DNA from: Hadesarchaea archaeon
GTDB taxonomy: Archaea; Hadarchaeota; Hadarchaeia; Hadarchaeales; Hadarchaeaceae
DNA: 64,000 bases
Direction: 5' to 3'
Assembly (NCBI GenBank): GCA_029259175.1
Contig: JAPDJH010000015.1
Span: 1-64,000 of the forward strand
The notes beneath the pieces were generated by a model. That model saw only the letters and a list, made by a program, of their open reading frames with translations. It did no database searches and had not been told where the DNA came from. A program made the translations under genes and the position numbers. Below are positions 26,928 to 36,278 of this stretch, in pieces. Position 1 is the stretch's first letter. Each line of letters starts with the position of its first letter.

Positions 26928-27558
26928 CTGCGGTCTCCTCTACCGGTGATGGCTGCGGAGCAGAGGGTTCCGCAATTTTGACCTCGTCGGGCAGCGGAAC
27001 GTCTGGCGGCATGATGAAAACTTTAACTCCTATCACGCCTGGTTTTGTCTTCGCAATAGCGTAACCCCTGCTTAGGTACTTCTCCGCGGGATCTCCCGTT
27101 TTACACAAATACCCCTGATAAAACCTGACACGCTTTTTGCGCTCACCAGCGATTTTACCAGCAATTATTATTTCCACTCCTCTGGCCCCTGCGTTCATTA
27201 TCCGTCTTAACATTTGATAACCAACCCTTCTTATGTTTATCCCCCGCTCAATCGCAAAGGCTATGCGCTTAGCCATGATGGGCGCACAGAGCTCTGGATT
27301 CTTGATTTCTACGACCTCCACCTGCGGCTTGTCCAATCCAAATCTTTTCTCGAGCTCCTCAGTCAAGACGTTTATACTTCTCCCCTTTCTGCCGATGACC
27401 ATGCCAGGACGTTCAACAAAGAGGGTCACGCGTGTACCGATGGGCAAACGCCGTATTTCCACTCCCGCATAACCCGCGCGCCCCAACGTTTCCTCCAGAT
27501 AGCGCTCCAGCTCCACTCTCTTGAGACCCATAGAGATAAACTTGTCTTCGACCGGCAT
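26896..27558 (-). CDS. rps3: Ribosomal protein uS3
   Basis: 220 residues; mRNA entry-site protein with an N-terminal KH domain (RPGMVIGRKGRSINVLTEEL) and the ISGKIAG-like segment IIAGKIAGERKKRVRFYQGY. The acidic Pro/Glu tail is typical of archaeal S3. Start is two bases after L22. Confidence 0.96.
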   Translation of the reverse strand: MPVEDKFISMGLKRVELERYLEETLGRAGYAGVEIRRLPIGTRVTLFVERPGMVIGRKGRSINVLTEELEKRFGLDKPQVEVVEIKNPELCAPIMAKRIAFAIERGINIRRVGYQMLRRIMNAGARGVEIIIAGKIAGERKKRVRFYQGYLCKTGDPAEKYLSRGYAIAKTKPGVIGVKVFIMPPDVPLPDEVKIAEPSAPQPSPVEETAGGESGEAEAQ

Positions 27559-27559
27559 C

Positions 27560-28012
27560 TCAGCTCTCCTCTTTCACTATTATTTCCACATTCGTAAGGG
27601 GTTTGTTAGCAGGGGTGGCTCTGCCAAAGGCTCGCGGCATGATTCCAGGCACTATTATTCCTTTGTACGCGCTGGCATGAACTATCCGCAACCGCTCAAC
27701 GTCTAGTCCTTTGTACTTGGCATTTTCCTCCACATTTTTGAGCACTTTCAAGAGTTCCTTAGCCGCTTTGACAGGATATGCACCTGCTCCAGGAATCCCC
27801 CGCTTATGGGCTAACTTCTTCTTGTGTGTCCGATAAGGAACTGGCACTTTCTTCTTCTGAACTTTCTGGAGGAACTGCTTGGCATTCTCCAACTTCATCC
27901 CTTTAATGACCCGACAGATCTCGACAGCATCCTTGGGAGAAATTCTCAACTCCCTGCCGTAAGCTTTTGCACAAGGTTCATCGATTCGAGCAGAATAACC
28001 AAACCTTGGCAT
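27560..28012 (-). CDS. rpl22: Ribosomal protein uL22
   Basis: 150 residues, lines the peptide exit tunnel. LRISPKDAVEICRVIKGMK and YPVKAAKELLKVLKNVEENA are diagnostic. Starts six bases after the S19 stop. Confidence 0.95.
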   Translation of the reverse strand: MPRFGYSARIDEPCAKAYGRELRISPKDAVEICRVIKGMKLENAKQFLQKVQKKKVPVPYRTHKKKLAHKRGIPGAGAYPVKAAKELLKVLKNVEENAKYKGLDVERLRIVHASAYKGIIVPGIMPRAFGRATPANKPLTNVEIIVKEES

Positions 28013-28018
28013 GTCAGC

Positions 28019-28414
28019 TCACTTCAACGGGACATACATCGAGCTTCTTGTTGCACCCACTCCCGGTGCACTGTGAACCACGCGCTTTCGAGTCAGTGCA
28101 AAATCTCCAAGCCTGTGACCTATCATCTCCGGCACTATCTCTACCACAATAAACTCTTTCCCATTGTGCACGGCAAATTTCATTCCTACCATCTCCGGCA
28201 AAATTATCATATCGCGCAAGTGGGTCCGTATTGGCTTGTCGATTTTCTTTTCTTTCCACTTCCGGATTTTTTCTAAAAGCCGCTTGTGCTTCGGGGAAAA
28301 CCCTCTCATGATGGTTCTCCGCTCCCGAGCTGATAGGAGCTTGGCAAACTCTGTGAGAGGCATTTTACGCAACTCTTCGAGCGTGTATCCCCTATAGGTG
28401 AACACTCGGGGCAT
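28019..28414 (-). CDS. rps19: Ribosomal protein uS19
   Basis: 131 residues, head of the small subunit. [26 protein letters not shown] is the core; [18 protein letters not shown] ends it. N-terminal archaeal extension [13 protein letters not shown]. Confidence 0.96.
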   Translation of the reverse strand: MPRVFTYRGYTLEELRKMPLTEFAKLLSARERRTIMRGFSPKHKRLLEKIRKWKEKKIDKPIRTHLRDMIILPEMVGMKFAVHNGKEFIVVEIVPEMIGHRLGDFALTRKRVVHSAPGVGATRSSMYVPLK

Positions 28415-28419
28415 CCTCT

Positions 28420-29124
28420 CTACCTCTTACCCGTTCTTCTTGCCGCTATTAAACCCACCTTCTGTCCAGGGGGCGCTCCGCGAGCTACGGTCTTGGGCCT
28501 TCCGGCGTGTTTTCGACGTCCACCGCCGAAGGGATGATCCACCACGTTCATAGCGACGCCGCGGACCCGTGGGTAGTGCTTCCCCTTGGCGAGCATTGCA
28601 TGATGCTTTTTCCCAGCCTTGAGAAATGGCTTTTCACCTTTACCTCCACCAGCCACCACTCCAATGGTGGCTCTGCAAGACGGATCGAACTCTTTTAACT
28701 CGCCGGAAGGGAGCTGGACCACCGCTCGCCCCACATCATGAGCAATTAAGATTCCGTATGTGCCAGCCGCTCTTACAAACTTTCCTCCATCGCCCGGCTT
28801 GCTCTCAATGTTGTGAATGAGAGTTCCTTCGGGGATTTCCGCGAGCGACAACACGTTTCCGGGTTCAATCGGTGCCGACACAGAAGCCCGAATCCGATCG
28901 CCGACCTTTATTCCCTCTGGTGCTAGAACCAAACGCTCTTCACCATCTGCATATCTGATTCGGGCCACGGGAGCATTTCTCCCGGGGTCGTGTAAAATAT
29001 CTACAACCACCGCCTCTCCTTCTCTTAGGGGTGGAAGCTCGATTTTTCCCACTCTACGCCAAGACTTCGCTCGATAGGTGGGCGAACCCTTTCCTATGCG
29101 CTGAGCTCTTATGCGCTTTCCCAT
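28420..29124 (-). CDS. rpl2: Ribosomal protein uL2
   Basis: 234 residues, next to the peptidyl-transferase centre. The C-terminal [20 protein letters not shown] loop with its conserved histidine is present. Overlaps L23 by one base. Confidence 0.97.
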   Translation of the reverse strand: MGKRIRAQRIGKGSPTYRAKSWRRVGKIELPPLREGEAVVVDILHDPGRNAPVARIRYADGEERLVLAPEGIKVGDRIRASVSAPIEPGNVLSLAEIPEGTLIHNIESKPGDGGKFVRAAGTYGILIAHDVGRAVVQLPSGELKEFDPSCRATIGVVAGGGKGEKPFLKAGKKHHAMLAKGKHYPRVRGVAMNVVDHPFGGGRRKHAGRPKTVARGAPPGQKVGLIAARRTGKR

Positions 29125-29387
29125 CAGATCAACCCCAGTCTGGTGGCGAGTTCTACTGCAGAGTACTCGGGCTTCAACCGCACATAGGCCCGTTTTTCTC
29201 CCCGTGGTGTGCGAACTATGTTTACCTTGTCCACCTTCACTTGGTATAAAATCTCCACGGCCCGCTTCACATCGACTTTGTTGGCATCGTCAGCTACTGC
29301 GAATACTAGCTTGTTCTCAGACTCGATTAAATTCACAGCCTTCTCAGTTGCCTTCGGAAATCTAAGAACTTTTTGCGGATCCTTCAT
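29124..29387 (-). CDS. rpl23: Ribosomal protein uL23
   Basis: 87 residues; exit-tunnel docking site for SRP and chaperones. [24 protein letters not shown] and [12 protein letters not shown] are diagnostic. Overlaps L4 stop by 4 bp. Confidence 0.96.
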   Translation of the reverse strand: MKDPQKVLRFPKATEKAVNLIESENKLVFAVADDANKVDVKRAVEILYQVKVDKVNIVRTPRGEKRAYVRLKPEYSAVELATRLGLI

Positions 29388-30163
29388 TGCTCAAACCTCC
29401 TTTCAACCTCTCTAAGTGCGTTTTCACTCCACATGGTTAATCGCCCGGGCACGCCGCCCGGCGCGAGACGGGAAACGCTGAGCCCAGCGACAGTACACAC
29501 TTCTACACCCGGGATGTTTCTCGCTGCCTTCACGATACCGCGATCTTCGCTTATCACCAACAAGGGACCGACCGCCCGCTTATATTTTCGTCCTCGCATT
29601 TTTCCCCTACCCGCTCGGATTTTTTTGCTTCTCGCGACTCTTTCCACATCCTTCATCACACTAAGCTTTTGGAGCACGGACAACACCTCCTTTGTTTTAG
29701 ACATCTTCTCGATATCAGACGACACCACAACTGGGAACTCAGAAATCCCATCAATTATGTGACCGCGTGACCGAACCAGCTTCGGGTTTGCAGTGGCTGA
29801 TATAGCAGATTGGAGAGCCAAACGTTTCTCTTTTTTATTTATTTTTTCCCTGAGCACTTTCTCAGTCTTTGGCGGATGAGCTCTTCGACCACCTACTGCG
29901 TGGGGAACAAACGCCGCTCTTCCAGCTGCGTGATAACGTGTGCCCTTTATACGAGGAACTCGAGATACTCCATAGCCCTTTCCCCACGGCTCAGCAGTTG
30001 TGCGTTTCCCAGCCATCGGATCTGGGCCCCAAGGCTGGATCCTAGCGCTGTGCTCTGCCAAAAAAGCCCGGCGAATTAAATCTGGGCGGACTTCCAACCT
30101 AAACACGGATGGCAGCTCGATTTCTCCAACCGGCTGACCATCTAATCCCAGTACCTTCACCAT
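29384..30163 (-). CDS. rpl4: Ribosomal protein uL4 (L4e type)
   Basis: 259 residues; tunnel-constriction protein. [19 protein letters not shown] opening, the [12 protein letters not shown] segment and [15 protein letters not shown] are diagnostic of archaeal L4. ATG at 30163 is chosen over the GTG at 30172 inside the L3 stop region. Confidence 0.96.
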   Translation of the reverse strand: MVKVLGLDGQPVGEIELPSVFRLEVRPDLIRRAFLAEHSARIQPWGPDPMAGKRTTAEPWGKGYGVSRVPRIKGTRYHAAGRAAFVPHAVGGRRAHPPKTEKVLREKINKKEKRLALQSAISATANPKLVRSRGHIIDGISEFPVVVSSDIEKMSKTKEVLSVLQKLSVMKDVERVARSKKIRAGRGKMRGRKYKRAVGPLLVISEDRGIVKAARNIPGVEVCTVAGLSVSRLAPGGVPGRLTMWSENALREVERRFEQ

Positions 30164-30168
30164 TGCTC

Positions 30169-31173
30169 TCACACTCCTTGTTGAGACACCGTGCTGATAT
30201 GGGTGATTGTCGGCGTAGATATTTCAGCGGTTTTCGGACGGATTGCCTGCCGCAAGTGAACCAAACGCTTAGTCGGCCCGGGTACCGACCCGGCCAAAAC
30301 CACATAATCGCTTCTTATGGGGCCGTAACGCAGAAAGCCACCACGGGGGGTTACTTCCTTTCCATCATCGCCGATCTTCAGAATTCGCTTGTTGTACTCA
30401 GTCCGCTGGTGATATCCCATCTGGCCAGCCATGGGAACTGTCCACATGATGCGTGCTGGAGTCCACGGACCTATCGAACCCACCTGCCTCCTGCCTTTGC
30501 GGGTCTTCCGTGGTAGAATCTTGATTCCCCACCGTTTTACGGGGCCCTGAAAGCCCTTTCCCTTAGTTATAGCACTCACATCCACATACTCGCCTTCTTT
30601 AAACACCTCTGACACCCGCACTTCCTTTCCCAACAAGCTCTTCCCGTATTCCCATCGTTCCTGAACGGACTTGCCTCCCACTCTTACTTCCATGAGCTCG
30701 GGCTTTTTCTTCGGAACATTGGCTTTCCATGGCTGAGAAGACACTATCGCAGTAATCTCCACCACTTGGTTCGCTTCTATCAGCTTTTGTGCTTTTTCGA
30801 GCGCCCTATTCGAGTCGTACTTTTTCGGTAACTTGATTTTTCTCGCCAGCTCTTTGGGTAGGTCTTTGACCCACACCTCCGTCAGAGCCCGAAGGCCTTT
30901 TGGGTCCTTACCATAAAGACGGATCCCGCATACAAAAACGGGAGGCACTTCAATTACCGTGGCTGGAACAGCGATTTCCTGTCCAGAAGTCAAGCTGGTC
31001 TTGCGGTCATCTATCATGAAAACCTGAGTCATGCCCGCCTTATATCCTACAAATCCCTGCAAACGCACTTCCTCGCTCTCGGGCCAGGAACGTATTCGCG
31101 GATAGGGCCGTCTAGCCCGCACTCTAGGTGAAAACGCCAACGAGCCCCTGCGCGGCTTGCTCGCCTTCGCCAT
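30169..31173 (-). CDS. rpl3: Ribosomal protein uL3
   Basis: 334 residues; early-assembly protein of the large subunit. LQGFVGYKAGMTQVFMIDD and the loop KGFQGPVKRWGIKILPRKT with its conserved tryptophan near the peptidyl-transferase centre are plain. First ribosomal gene of the superoperon, directly after the SPOUT methyltransferase gene. Confidence 0.97.
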   Translation of the reverse strand: MAKASKPRRGSLAFSPRVRARRPYPRIRSWPESEEVRLQGFVGYKAGMTQVFMIDDRKTSLTSGQEIAVPATVIEVPPVFVCGIRLYGKDPKGLRALTEVWVKDLPKELARKIKLPKKYDSNRALEKAQKLIEANQVVEITAIVSSQPWKANVPKKKPELMEVRVGGKSVQERWEYGKSLLGKEVRVSEVFKEGEYVDVSAITKGKGFQGPVKRWGIKILPRKTRKGRRQVGSIGPWTPARIMWTVPMAGQMGYHQRTEYNKRILKIGDDGKEVTPRGGFLRYGPIRSDYVVLAGSVPGPTKRLVHLRQAIRPKTAEISTPTITHISTVSQQGV

Positions 31174-31174
31174 C

Positions 31175-32011
31175 TCACTCCCTTCCCATTATATTTATCA
31201 GAGCCAGCGTGGCGATGAGGGCCTCCTCAGTCCTTACCGTTGCGACCCCTTGGTTCGGGATCGTGTTGACGGCCGCATCGAAGATCTCCGATGCTGTGCA
31301 GCCCTGACGCTTGCAGATCTCGGGAATCCCTGCGTACGGACCTCCGAACGCCACAGCCAGCTTGCTGCTATTCTTTATCTTCTCAATTACCCCATATAAA
31401 GGACTGCCCACCCGGGAGGTGGCGAGCTTGAAGTCCGCTCTTGATTCGCGAACAGCTGCCAGCAGACTATTCGCGGTATGAACTCGAAAACCCCAATATT
31501 CGCCCGTGCTTTCTGGATCCACAAGTTTAGCCAAATAGAAGTTTCTATCCGAACGAACGATCTGAACGGTGCAACGCTGCCCCTCCTCCAATTTCGCGTT
31601 AACAAACGCCTTCTTTTTGAGACCGATCTCCACCACACATCCGTTTTCTCGCATTCCTATGACCACACCCTCTCGAATCGATCCCGGAGTTGTCCTTTCG
31701 TGAATCAGGGGATGGTGCGGCGTCCGGAGGGGGAGAAGCATTCCTGCATATTTTAACACCGGATTCTTAGGGAACAACAATTTTCTGAGATACTGGGGTG
31801 TCTCCATATATCGAAGAATTGTGGTTACTAGCTCTCGCTCCTTCGATTTATGTTTGACCTTTGGCTCATTGTCATCGTAAATCCAAACTTCGTCGACTCG
31901 AAAAATGGCTAGAGCACGTCCCACTTGGCCTATCTTTAGCGTTTTCTGCATCATATCTGGTAGATCTGCAGCAAGAGACACCGGTAGCAAAACAGACAGC
32001 TTCATCTTCAT
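31175..32011 (-). CDS. SPOUT-class RNA methyltransferase (DUF171 family)
   Basis: 278 residues. An alpha/beta-knot SAM-dependent enzyme; the family has an OB-fold insert and modifies RNA, with the eukaryotic relative SPOUT1/CENP-32 reported to act on rRNA uridine. Seen here: [14 protein letters not shown] at the start, [20 protein letters not shown], the insert GIGLK-like [12 protein letters not shown], and the knot end [11 protein letters not shown] plus [17 protein letters not shown]. The location immediately before L3 is conserved in archaea and supports an rRNA role. Overlaps the rtcB stop by 4 bp. Confidence 0.82.
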   Translation of the reverse strand: MKMKLSVLLPVSLAADLPDMMQKTLKIGQVGRALAIFRVDEVWIYDDNEPKVKHKSKERELVTTILRYMETPQYLRKLLFPKNPVLKYAGMLLPLRTPHHPLIHERTTPGSIREGVVIGMRENGCVVEIGLKKKAFVNAKLEEGQRCTVQIVRSDRNFYLAKLVDPESTGEYWGFRVHTANSLLAAVRESRADFKLATSRVGSPLYGVIEKIKNSSKLAVAFGGPYAGIPEICKRQGCTASEIFDAAVNTIPNQGVATVRTEEALIATLALINIMGRE

Positions 32012-33459
32012 CCTTTAGCAACACCTATCGGAACTAGACGAGCGACTTTTCGAGCAATTCCGGCACGGTGTGAAACTTCGACCACGCGGTCCACATCCTT
32101 GTAGGCATCTGGGGCCTCCTCAGCGATCACCGAGAGCTTGGCCGCACGAACATAGATACCTCGGGACTGTAAAGCACTACGAACGTTTTCAGCGCGGAAG
32201 TTTCTTAGTGCTGCATGTCTGCTCAAATGACGTCCAGCTCCGTGAGCAGTCGATCCAAAGGTCTCGTTCATCGCGGTCTCCGTTCCCACCAACACGTAAG
32301 AGGCCGATCCCATATCTCCCGGAATGAGAACCGGTTGTCCGATTTCCCGATAGAGAGCCGGCAGGGCTTCGTGTCCTGGTGGGAAAGCACGTGTTGCCCC
32401 CTTACGATGCACCACCACCCGCCGGCTTTCTCCATTAATCTTATGTTCCTCAACCTTTGCGATGTTGTGAGCTACATCGTAGACAATGTGGAGGCCCAGC
32501 GACTCGGCGTCCTTACCGAAGACTTGCTCGAAAGACTGGCGGACCCAGTGCACGATCATCTGCCGGTTCGCCCACGCATAGTTGGCGGCGCACTTCATGG
32601 CTGAGAAATAATCCTGACCGTCGGGCGAGTTGAACGGAACGTTCACGAGTTCGCGATCCAAAAGGCGGATATTGTACTGCCTGACCGCTCGCTCCATCCG
32701 GCGAAGATAATCAGAACAAACCTGGTGTCCCAAACCACGAGATCCCGTGTGGATCATCACGGTAACTTGTCCTTCATGTGTTATTCCGAAGGCCTTGGCA
32801 ATCGCAGGCTCATAGATTTTATCTACCACTTGGACTTCCAGAAAGTGATTTCCACTCCCAAGGCTACCGAGCTGGGGGAGTCCCCGATTTTTCGCCTGTG
32901 GGCTGACCTTCGAGGCCAAAGCCCCCTCCATACACCCATTCTCTTCCAGCCGCTCCAAGTCCTCCTGCCATCCATATCCGTTCTCCACAGCCCACCGGGC
33001 ACCGTGCTCGAGCACCTCATCGAGCTGTGAAATGGAGAGACGGATCTTACCGCGGCTCCCGAGGCCCGACGGAACGTTTTGAAATAGGGTGTCTACTAGT
33101 TGGCGTAGCTTTGGTTCAACGTCCTTTCTATCTAGCTCGGTGCGTAAAAGCCTGACGCCGCAGTTGATGTCGTAGCCCACTCCCCCTGGCGAGATGACCC
33201 CGGTCTCCGCATCGGTTGCCGCGACTCCTCCTATCGGGAAGCCGTAGCCCTGGTGCCCGTCTGGCAGGATGATGGAGTACTTGTATATGCCGTTGAGGGA
33301 GGCCACGTTCGCCCCCTGCTCCAGCGTCAGGTCCTTGCCCATCTCCTGCAGGAGCTCCCGGTCCGCGTAGATCCGGGCCGGGACGCGCATCCCGGGTTTG
33401 TAGTCGGTCGGGATCTCCCAGCGGACCTCGTCTATCTGTTTGACTTTCGGTATCGGCAT
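32008..33459 (-). CDS. rtcB: RNA-splicing ligase RtcB
   Basis: 483 residues, no intein. RtcB joins 2',3'-cyclic phosphate and 5'-OH RNA ends with GTP and manganese; in archaea it ligates tRNA halves after intron removal. Metal and guanylylation motifs are visible: [39 protein letters not shown] and [11 protein letters not shown] with the GMP-accepting histidine. Archease, its activator, is the gene just upstream (44 bp gap). Confidence 0.96.
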   Translation of the reverse strand: MPIPKVKQIDEVRWEIPTDYKPGMRVPARIYADRELLQEMGKDLTLEQGANVASLNGIYKYSIILPDGHQGYGFPIGGVAATDAETGVISPGGVGYDINCGVRLLRTELDRKDVEPKLRQLVDTLFQNVPSGLGSRGKIRLSISQLDEVLEHGARWAVENGYGWQEDLERLEENGCMEGALASKVSPQAKNRGLPQLGSLGSGNHFLEVQVVDKIYEPAIAKAFGITHEGQVTVMIHTGSRGLGHQVCSDYLRRMERAVRQYNIRLLDRELVNVPFNSPDGQDYFSAMKCAANYAWANRQMIVHWVRQSFEQVFGKDAESLGLHIVYDVAHNIAKVEEHKINGESRRVVVHRKGATRAFPPGHEALPALYREIGQPVLIPGDMGSASYVLVGTETAMNETFGSTAHGAGRHLSRHAALRNFRAENVRSALQSRGIYVRAAKLSVIAEEAPDAYKDVDRVVEVSHRAGIARKVARLVPIGVAKG

Positions 33460-33502
33460 GGTCTCTATATGAATTATTAGAAGTGCTATTTATGCTAAGC
33501 GC

Positions 33503-33928
33503 TCAGATATCCACCACTGCCTGAATCCAACAATTCCCCGGCTCTTCGTGGATCTCCATCAGATGGTATGTCATGGCCTTGACTGCGGTTCGTTCTGGGT
33601 GCCTGCCAGGATCGAAACGCTCTCCCCAGACCTCAGCCTCCAGCTGATAGCCCTCCGCGGTTTTGCTTATCTCCACTCGGAACTGCGAGCACACAATTCC
33701 CTCGCTGTCGTAGAGAGCTATCAAGCGGTCGAGCCAGTCGTAAAGCAAGGCACCGAGATCCTCAGCACTTATCGACACATTTTTCTTGATTTTTGGCTCC
33801 ACTTTTGCGGTGTCCACCATTATCTCGAAAAGCGCCAGCGCAGCATTTTCGAAAGCTTCGGAGATGGTTTTCCCATAAGCCCGAAAGCCGACATCGCTCG
33901 GATGCTCAATCCATTCAAATTTTTTCAT
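33503..33928 (-). CDS. Archease, RtcB activator
   Basis: 141 residues. Accelerates RtcB guanylylation and allows multiple turnovers. FEWIEHPSDVGFRAYGKTISEAFENAA, the YDWLDRLIALYDSEG segment and the ending VKAMTYHLMEIHE are diagnostic, with the conserved metal-binding Asp/His residues. First gene of the large minus-strand operon; GAGAGGTG precedes its ATG. Confidence 0.94.
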   Translation of the reverse strand: MKKFEWIEHPSDVGFRAYGKTISEAFENAALALFEIMVDTAKVEPKIKKNVSISAEDLGALLYDWLDRLIALYDSEGIVCSQFRVEISKTAEGYQLEAEVWGERFDPGRHPERTAVKAMTYHLMEIHEEPGNCWIQAVVDI

Positions 33929-33952
33929 TTCAACACCTCTCAGAAAGTAAAG

Positions 33953-33960
33953 AATAAAAT
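33953..33960. promoter_or_regulatory. TATA-like box at the divergent archease/GT4 promoter
   Basis: AATAAAAT (ATTTTATT on minus) lies about 25-32 bp before the archease ATG at 33928, fitting a near-leaderless start for the whole ribosomal superoperon. The same AT run is 33-40 bp before the GT4 ATG at 33993 and may serve both directions. Confidence 0.45.
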
Positions 33961-33992
33961 GGTTTCTCAGACCAAAAAAAGAGGGGTGAAAA

Positions 33993-35117
33993 ATGCAGAT
34001 TGGCTACGTGTCGACTTTTCTTCCCCAGCGGTGCGGAATCGCCACTTATCTCGATTATCTTACTAACCCGCTCAGAAAACTCGGAGTCGACATCAAAATC
34101 ATCGCGGAAAAAGAGGCTGCAGCACGCGCGGAGAATGGCTTTGAAGTGATCCCGTGTTGGGGACGAAAGGAGAACTATGTAGAGCAGATTCTACACCACG
34201 CTCAGACAGTAGATGTGCTCCACATCCAGCATGAGTATTCCATTTATGGCTTTGACGATCGGTTACCCACGTTGCTTCGAACCCTAGAGGGCAAAGTGAA
34301 GCGAGTCGTGACCATCCACTGTATTCGGCCAGCACAGTTCAGCGAACGAGGAGCCGTCGACGAGCAATACGCGAAAAGGATTGCCGAACTCGCGGACGCG
34401 GTCATCGTGCATCTTGAAACGCAACGAGATATCCTGAGAAGATTAGGAATCCCAGCAGAGAAAATCAACGTCATCCCACACGGGAGTGAATTAATCAAGG
34501 TGGACCAAATAGAATCTCGCAAAAAACTAGGCCTGCCGCTTGATGCAAAACTCATGCTAATGTTTGGGTTCATCAAGCCACACAAGTGTTTGCATGTAGT
34601 AATCGAAGCCATGCCCACAATCTTGGAGAAGGTGCCCAACGCGATTCTCTTTGTCGCCGGAGGTCTTGCACCCACAGCTCCACCAGAGCACCAGGCTTAC
34701 GTGCAGCGGATAGAAAAACAAATAAGCGAACTCGGGATTCAAGCCCACGTTATTCTGCCGAACAAATTCTTTCCCAACGAAGATGTTCCGCATCTCTTTG
34801 GAGCTGTAGACGTTGTCTTGTTCCCATACTATGAGGAAGATCGATCGGCTTCTGGATCTTTTCATCTCGCATTGGGTGCTGGAAAACCCATCGTGGCTTC
34901 GAGAATCCCAAAATTTGAAGAACTAAAAAATGTGTGCGACGAATTGCTAATTTTGCCTCACAACTCCAGCGGCCTCGCAAACGTGGTGGTGCGATTGTTC
35001 ACGGATACTGCTTTTCGAAACTTCGTGGAAACTCGAACCAAAACATATGCAGAAAAAACATCGTGGGAAAACACAGCTAAAAAACATCTAGATCTCTATA
35101 CAAAAATTGCGGGGTAA
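33993..35117 (+). CDS. GT4-family glycosyltransferase
   Basis: 374 residues. A GT-B retaining transferase: MQIGYVSTFLPQRCGIATY at the acceptor domain, HIQHEYSIYG, then the GT4 donor domain with FGFIKPHKC, DVVLFPYYEEDRSASGSFHLAL and the catalytic-type glutamate in GAGKPIVASR. GAGGGGTGA precedes the ATG. Four bases before the GH130 gene, so the pair likely acts on one mannose- or related oligosaccharide. Codon use is richer in A/T than flanking genes, which allows transfer from elsewhere. Sugar donor unknown. Confidence 0.85.
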   Translation: MQIGYVSTFLPQRCGIATYLDYLTNPLRKLGVDIKIIAEKEAAARAENGFEVIPCWGRKENYVEQILHHAQTVDVLHIQHEYSIYGFDDRLPTLLRTLEGKVKRVVTIHCIRPAQFSERGAVDEQYAKRIAELADAVIVHLETQRDILRRLGIPAEKINVIPHGSELIKVDQIESRKKLGLPLDAKLMLMFGFIKPHKCLHVVIEAMPTILEKVPNAILFVAGGLAPTAPPEHQAYVQRIEKQISELGIQAHVILPNKFFPNEDVPHLFGAVDVVLFPYYEEDRSASGSFHLALGAGKPIVASRIPKFEELKNVCDELLILPHNSSGLANVVVRLFTDTAFRNFVETRTKTYAEKTSWENTAKKHLDLYTKIAG

Positions 35118-35120
35118 AAA

Positions 35121-36278
35121 ATGAAAATCAAAAACACCATCGGAGACGGAAAAGTTGTCGTCACTGAGCGCGGACACCATATCTTTCAACTAGAATCTCA
35201 TGCGAACAACCCTGTTGTAGGGCCGCGAGATCTGGGCTTGGTGTGGCACGAAAACGGTAAAGAAAAACTTGGGGCGGTGTTTAACGGTGGAGCAATCTAC
35301 TATAAAAACCACGTGTGGCTGACCCCAAGATGTCACCAGCGTTATTATAAAACGACCTTCTTTGATCCAAAGCTCCAACGTGAGCGTGTGTGTTTAGAGA
35401 ACTATGTCTCCGAAGTGCGCGTCCTGAAAAGCGAAAACGGAATTCGCTTCCGACCCACTGGCGTCACGATCTACGGGGACGGACGAGATCATGATGACTT
35501 CAAATATGGGATTGAAGACATCCGCATCATTCCATGTAACGATTTCTTTGTAATGGTTGGTTGTGGCAAAACCGGGCCGCCGTTCAAAGCCTCTGGAGCC
35601 GATCGGATAGCAGTGTACACAACCACAGATTTTAGAAAAATCGAATATCGGGGAATCGTGGATGTGTTCGATAGCAGAAATGCTATTCCTCTTTTCACTG
35701 ATACACGCGATTACATTTTTCTGAGATTTCATCCAAACATCCACGTAGAAGTCTTAGAAGGTGGACGCGAACAACTACTGAATCCAAGAAAATATCGAGA
35801 AAAGTGGATTGAAATCTACAATCGCCGAGAGCGCACTCTGCTCTTTAGAGCGGGAGACTTTCCCCACGAGCGAGAAAAGATAGGACCATCAACTCCGCTA
35901 ATCGAAACCGAAGCGGGCTGGTTGTTTTTGTATCATGGTGTGGGGGAAATCTTCGCCGATATTGCCAAAACCTACGGTCTGAGCCAAGGAATCGAGAGAG
36001 GATATTCTGTCTGTGCTGCTTTGCTTGATCGAGAGGATCCGAGTCGAGTGCTTTACCGATCCAAGTGGCCCATCTACATCCCGCATCACCCTTGGGAACT
36101 CTGGGGAAACGAGCAGTTCCCGGTCGACGTGCCAGCAGTAGTGTTTCCCGTCGGAGCCTTTACTTTGGACAAAAAATTGATGGTCTATGCGGGAGCTGGA
36201 GACAAATACGAGACACTTTTGGGATGTGAACTAAAAGCTCTCGTCGATTATCTAATAGAATACGGCCAACCCCACTAA
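35121..36278 (+). CDS. GH130-family glycoside phosphorylase
   Basis: 385 residues forming a five-bladed propeller. GH130 enzymes mostly phosphorolyse beta-mannosides to alpha-mannose 1-phosphate. YGIEDIRI contains the proton-donating aspartate; YHGVGE, GYSVCAALLDREDPSRVLYRS and VVFPVG are family landmarks. With the adjacent GT4, a role in turnover or storage of a mannose-type glycan is inferred. Convergent with the following membrane-protein gene, overlapping by 4 bp at the stops. Low GC like the GT4 gene. Confidence 0.85.
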   Translation: MKIKNTIGDGKVVVTERGHHIFQLESHANNPVVGPRDLGLVWHENGKEKLGAVFNGGAIYYKNHVWLTPRCHQRYYKTTFFDPKLQRERVCLENYVSEVRVLKSENGIRFRPTGVTIYGDGRDHDDFKYGIEDIRIIPCNDFFVMVGCGKTGPPFKASGADRIAVYTTTDFRKIEYRGIVDVFDSRNAIPLFTDTRDYIFLRFHPNIHVEVLEGGREQLLNPRKYREKWIEIYNRRERTLLFRAGDFPHEREKIGPSTPLIETEAGWLFLYHGVGEIFADIAKTYGLSQGIERGYSVCAALLDREDPSRVLYRSKWPIYIPHHPWELWGNEQFPVDVPAVVFPVGAFTLDKKLMVYAGAGDKYETLLGCELKALVDYLIEYGQPH

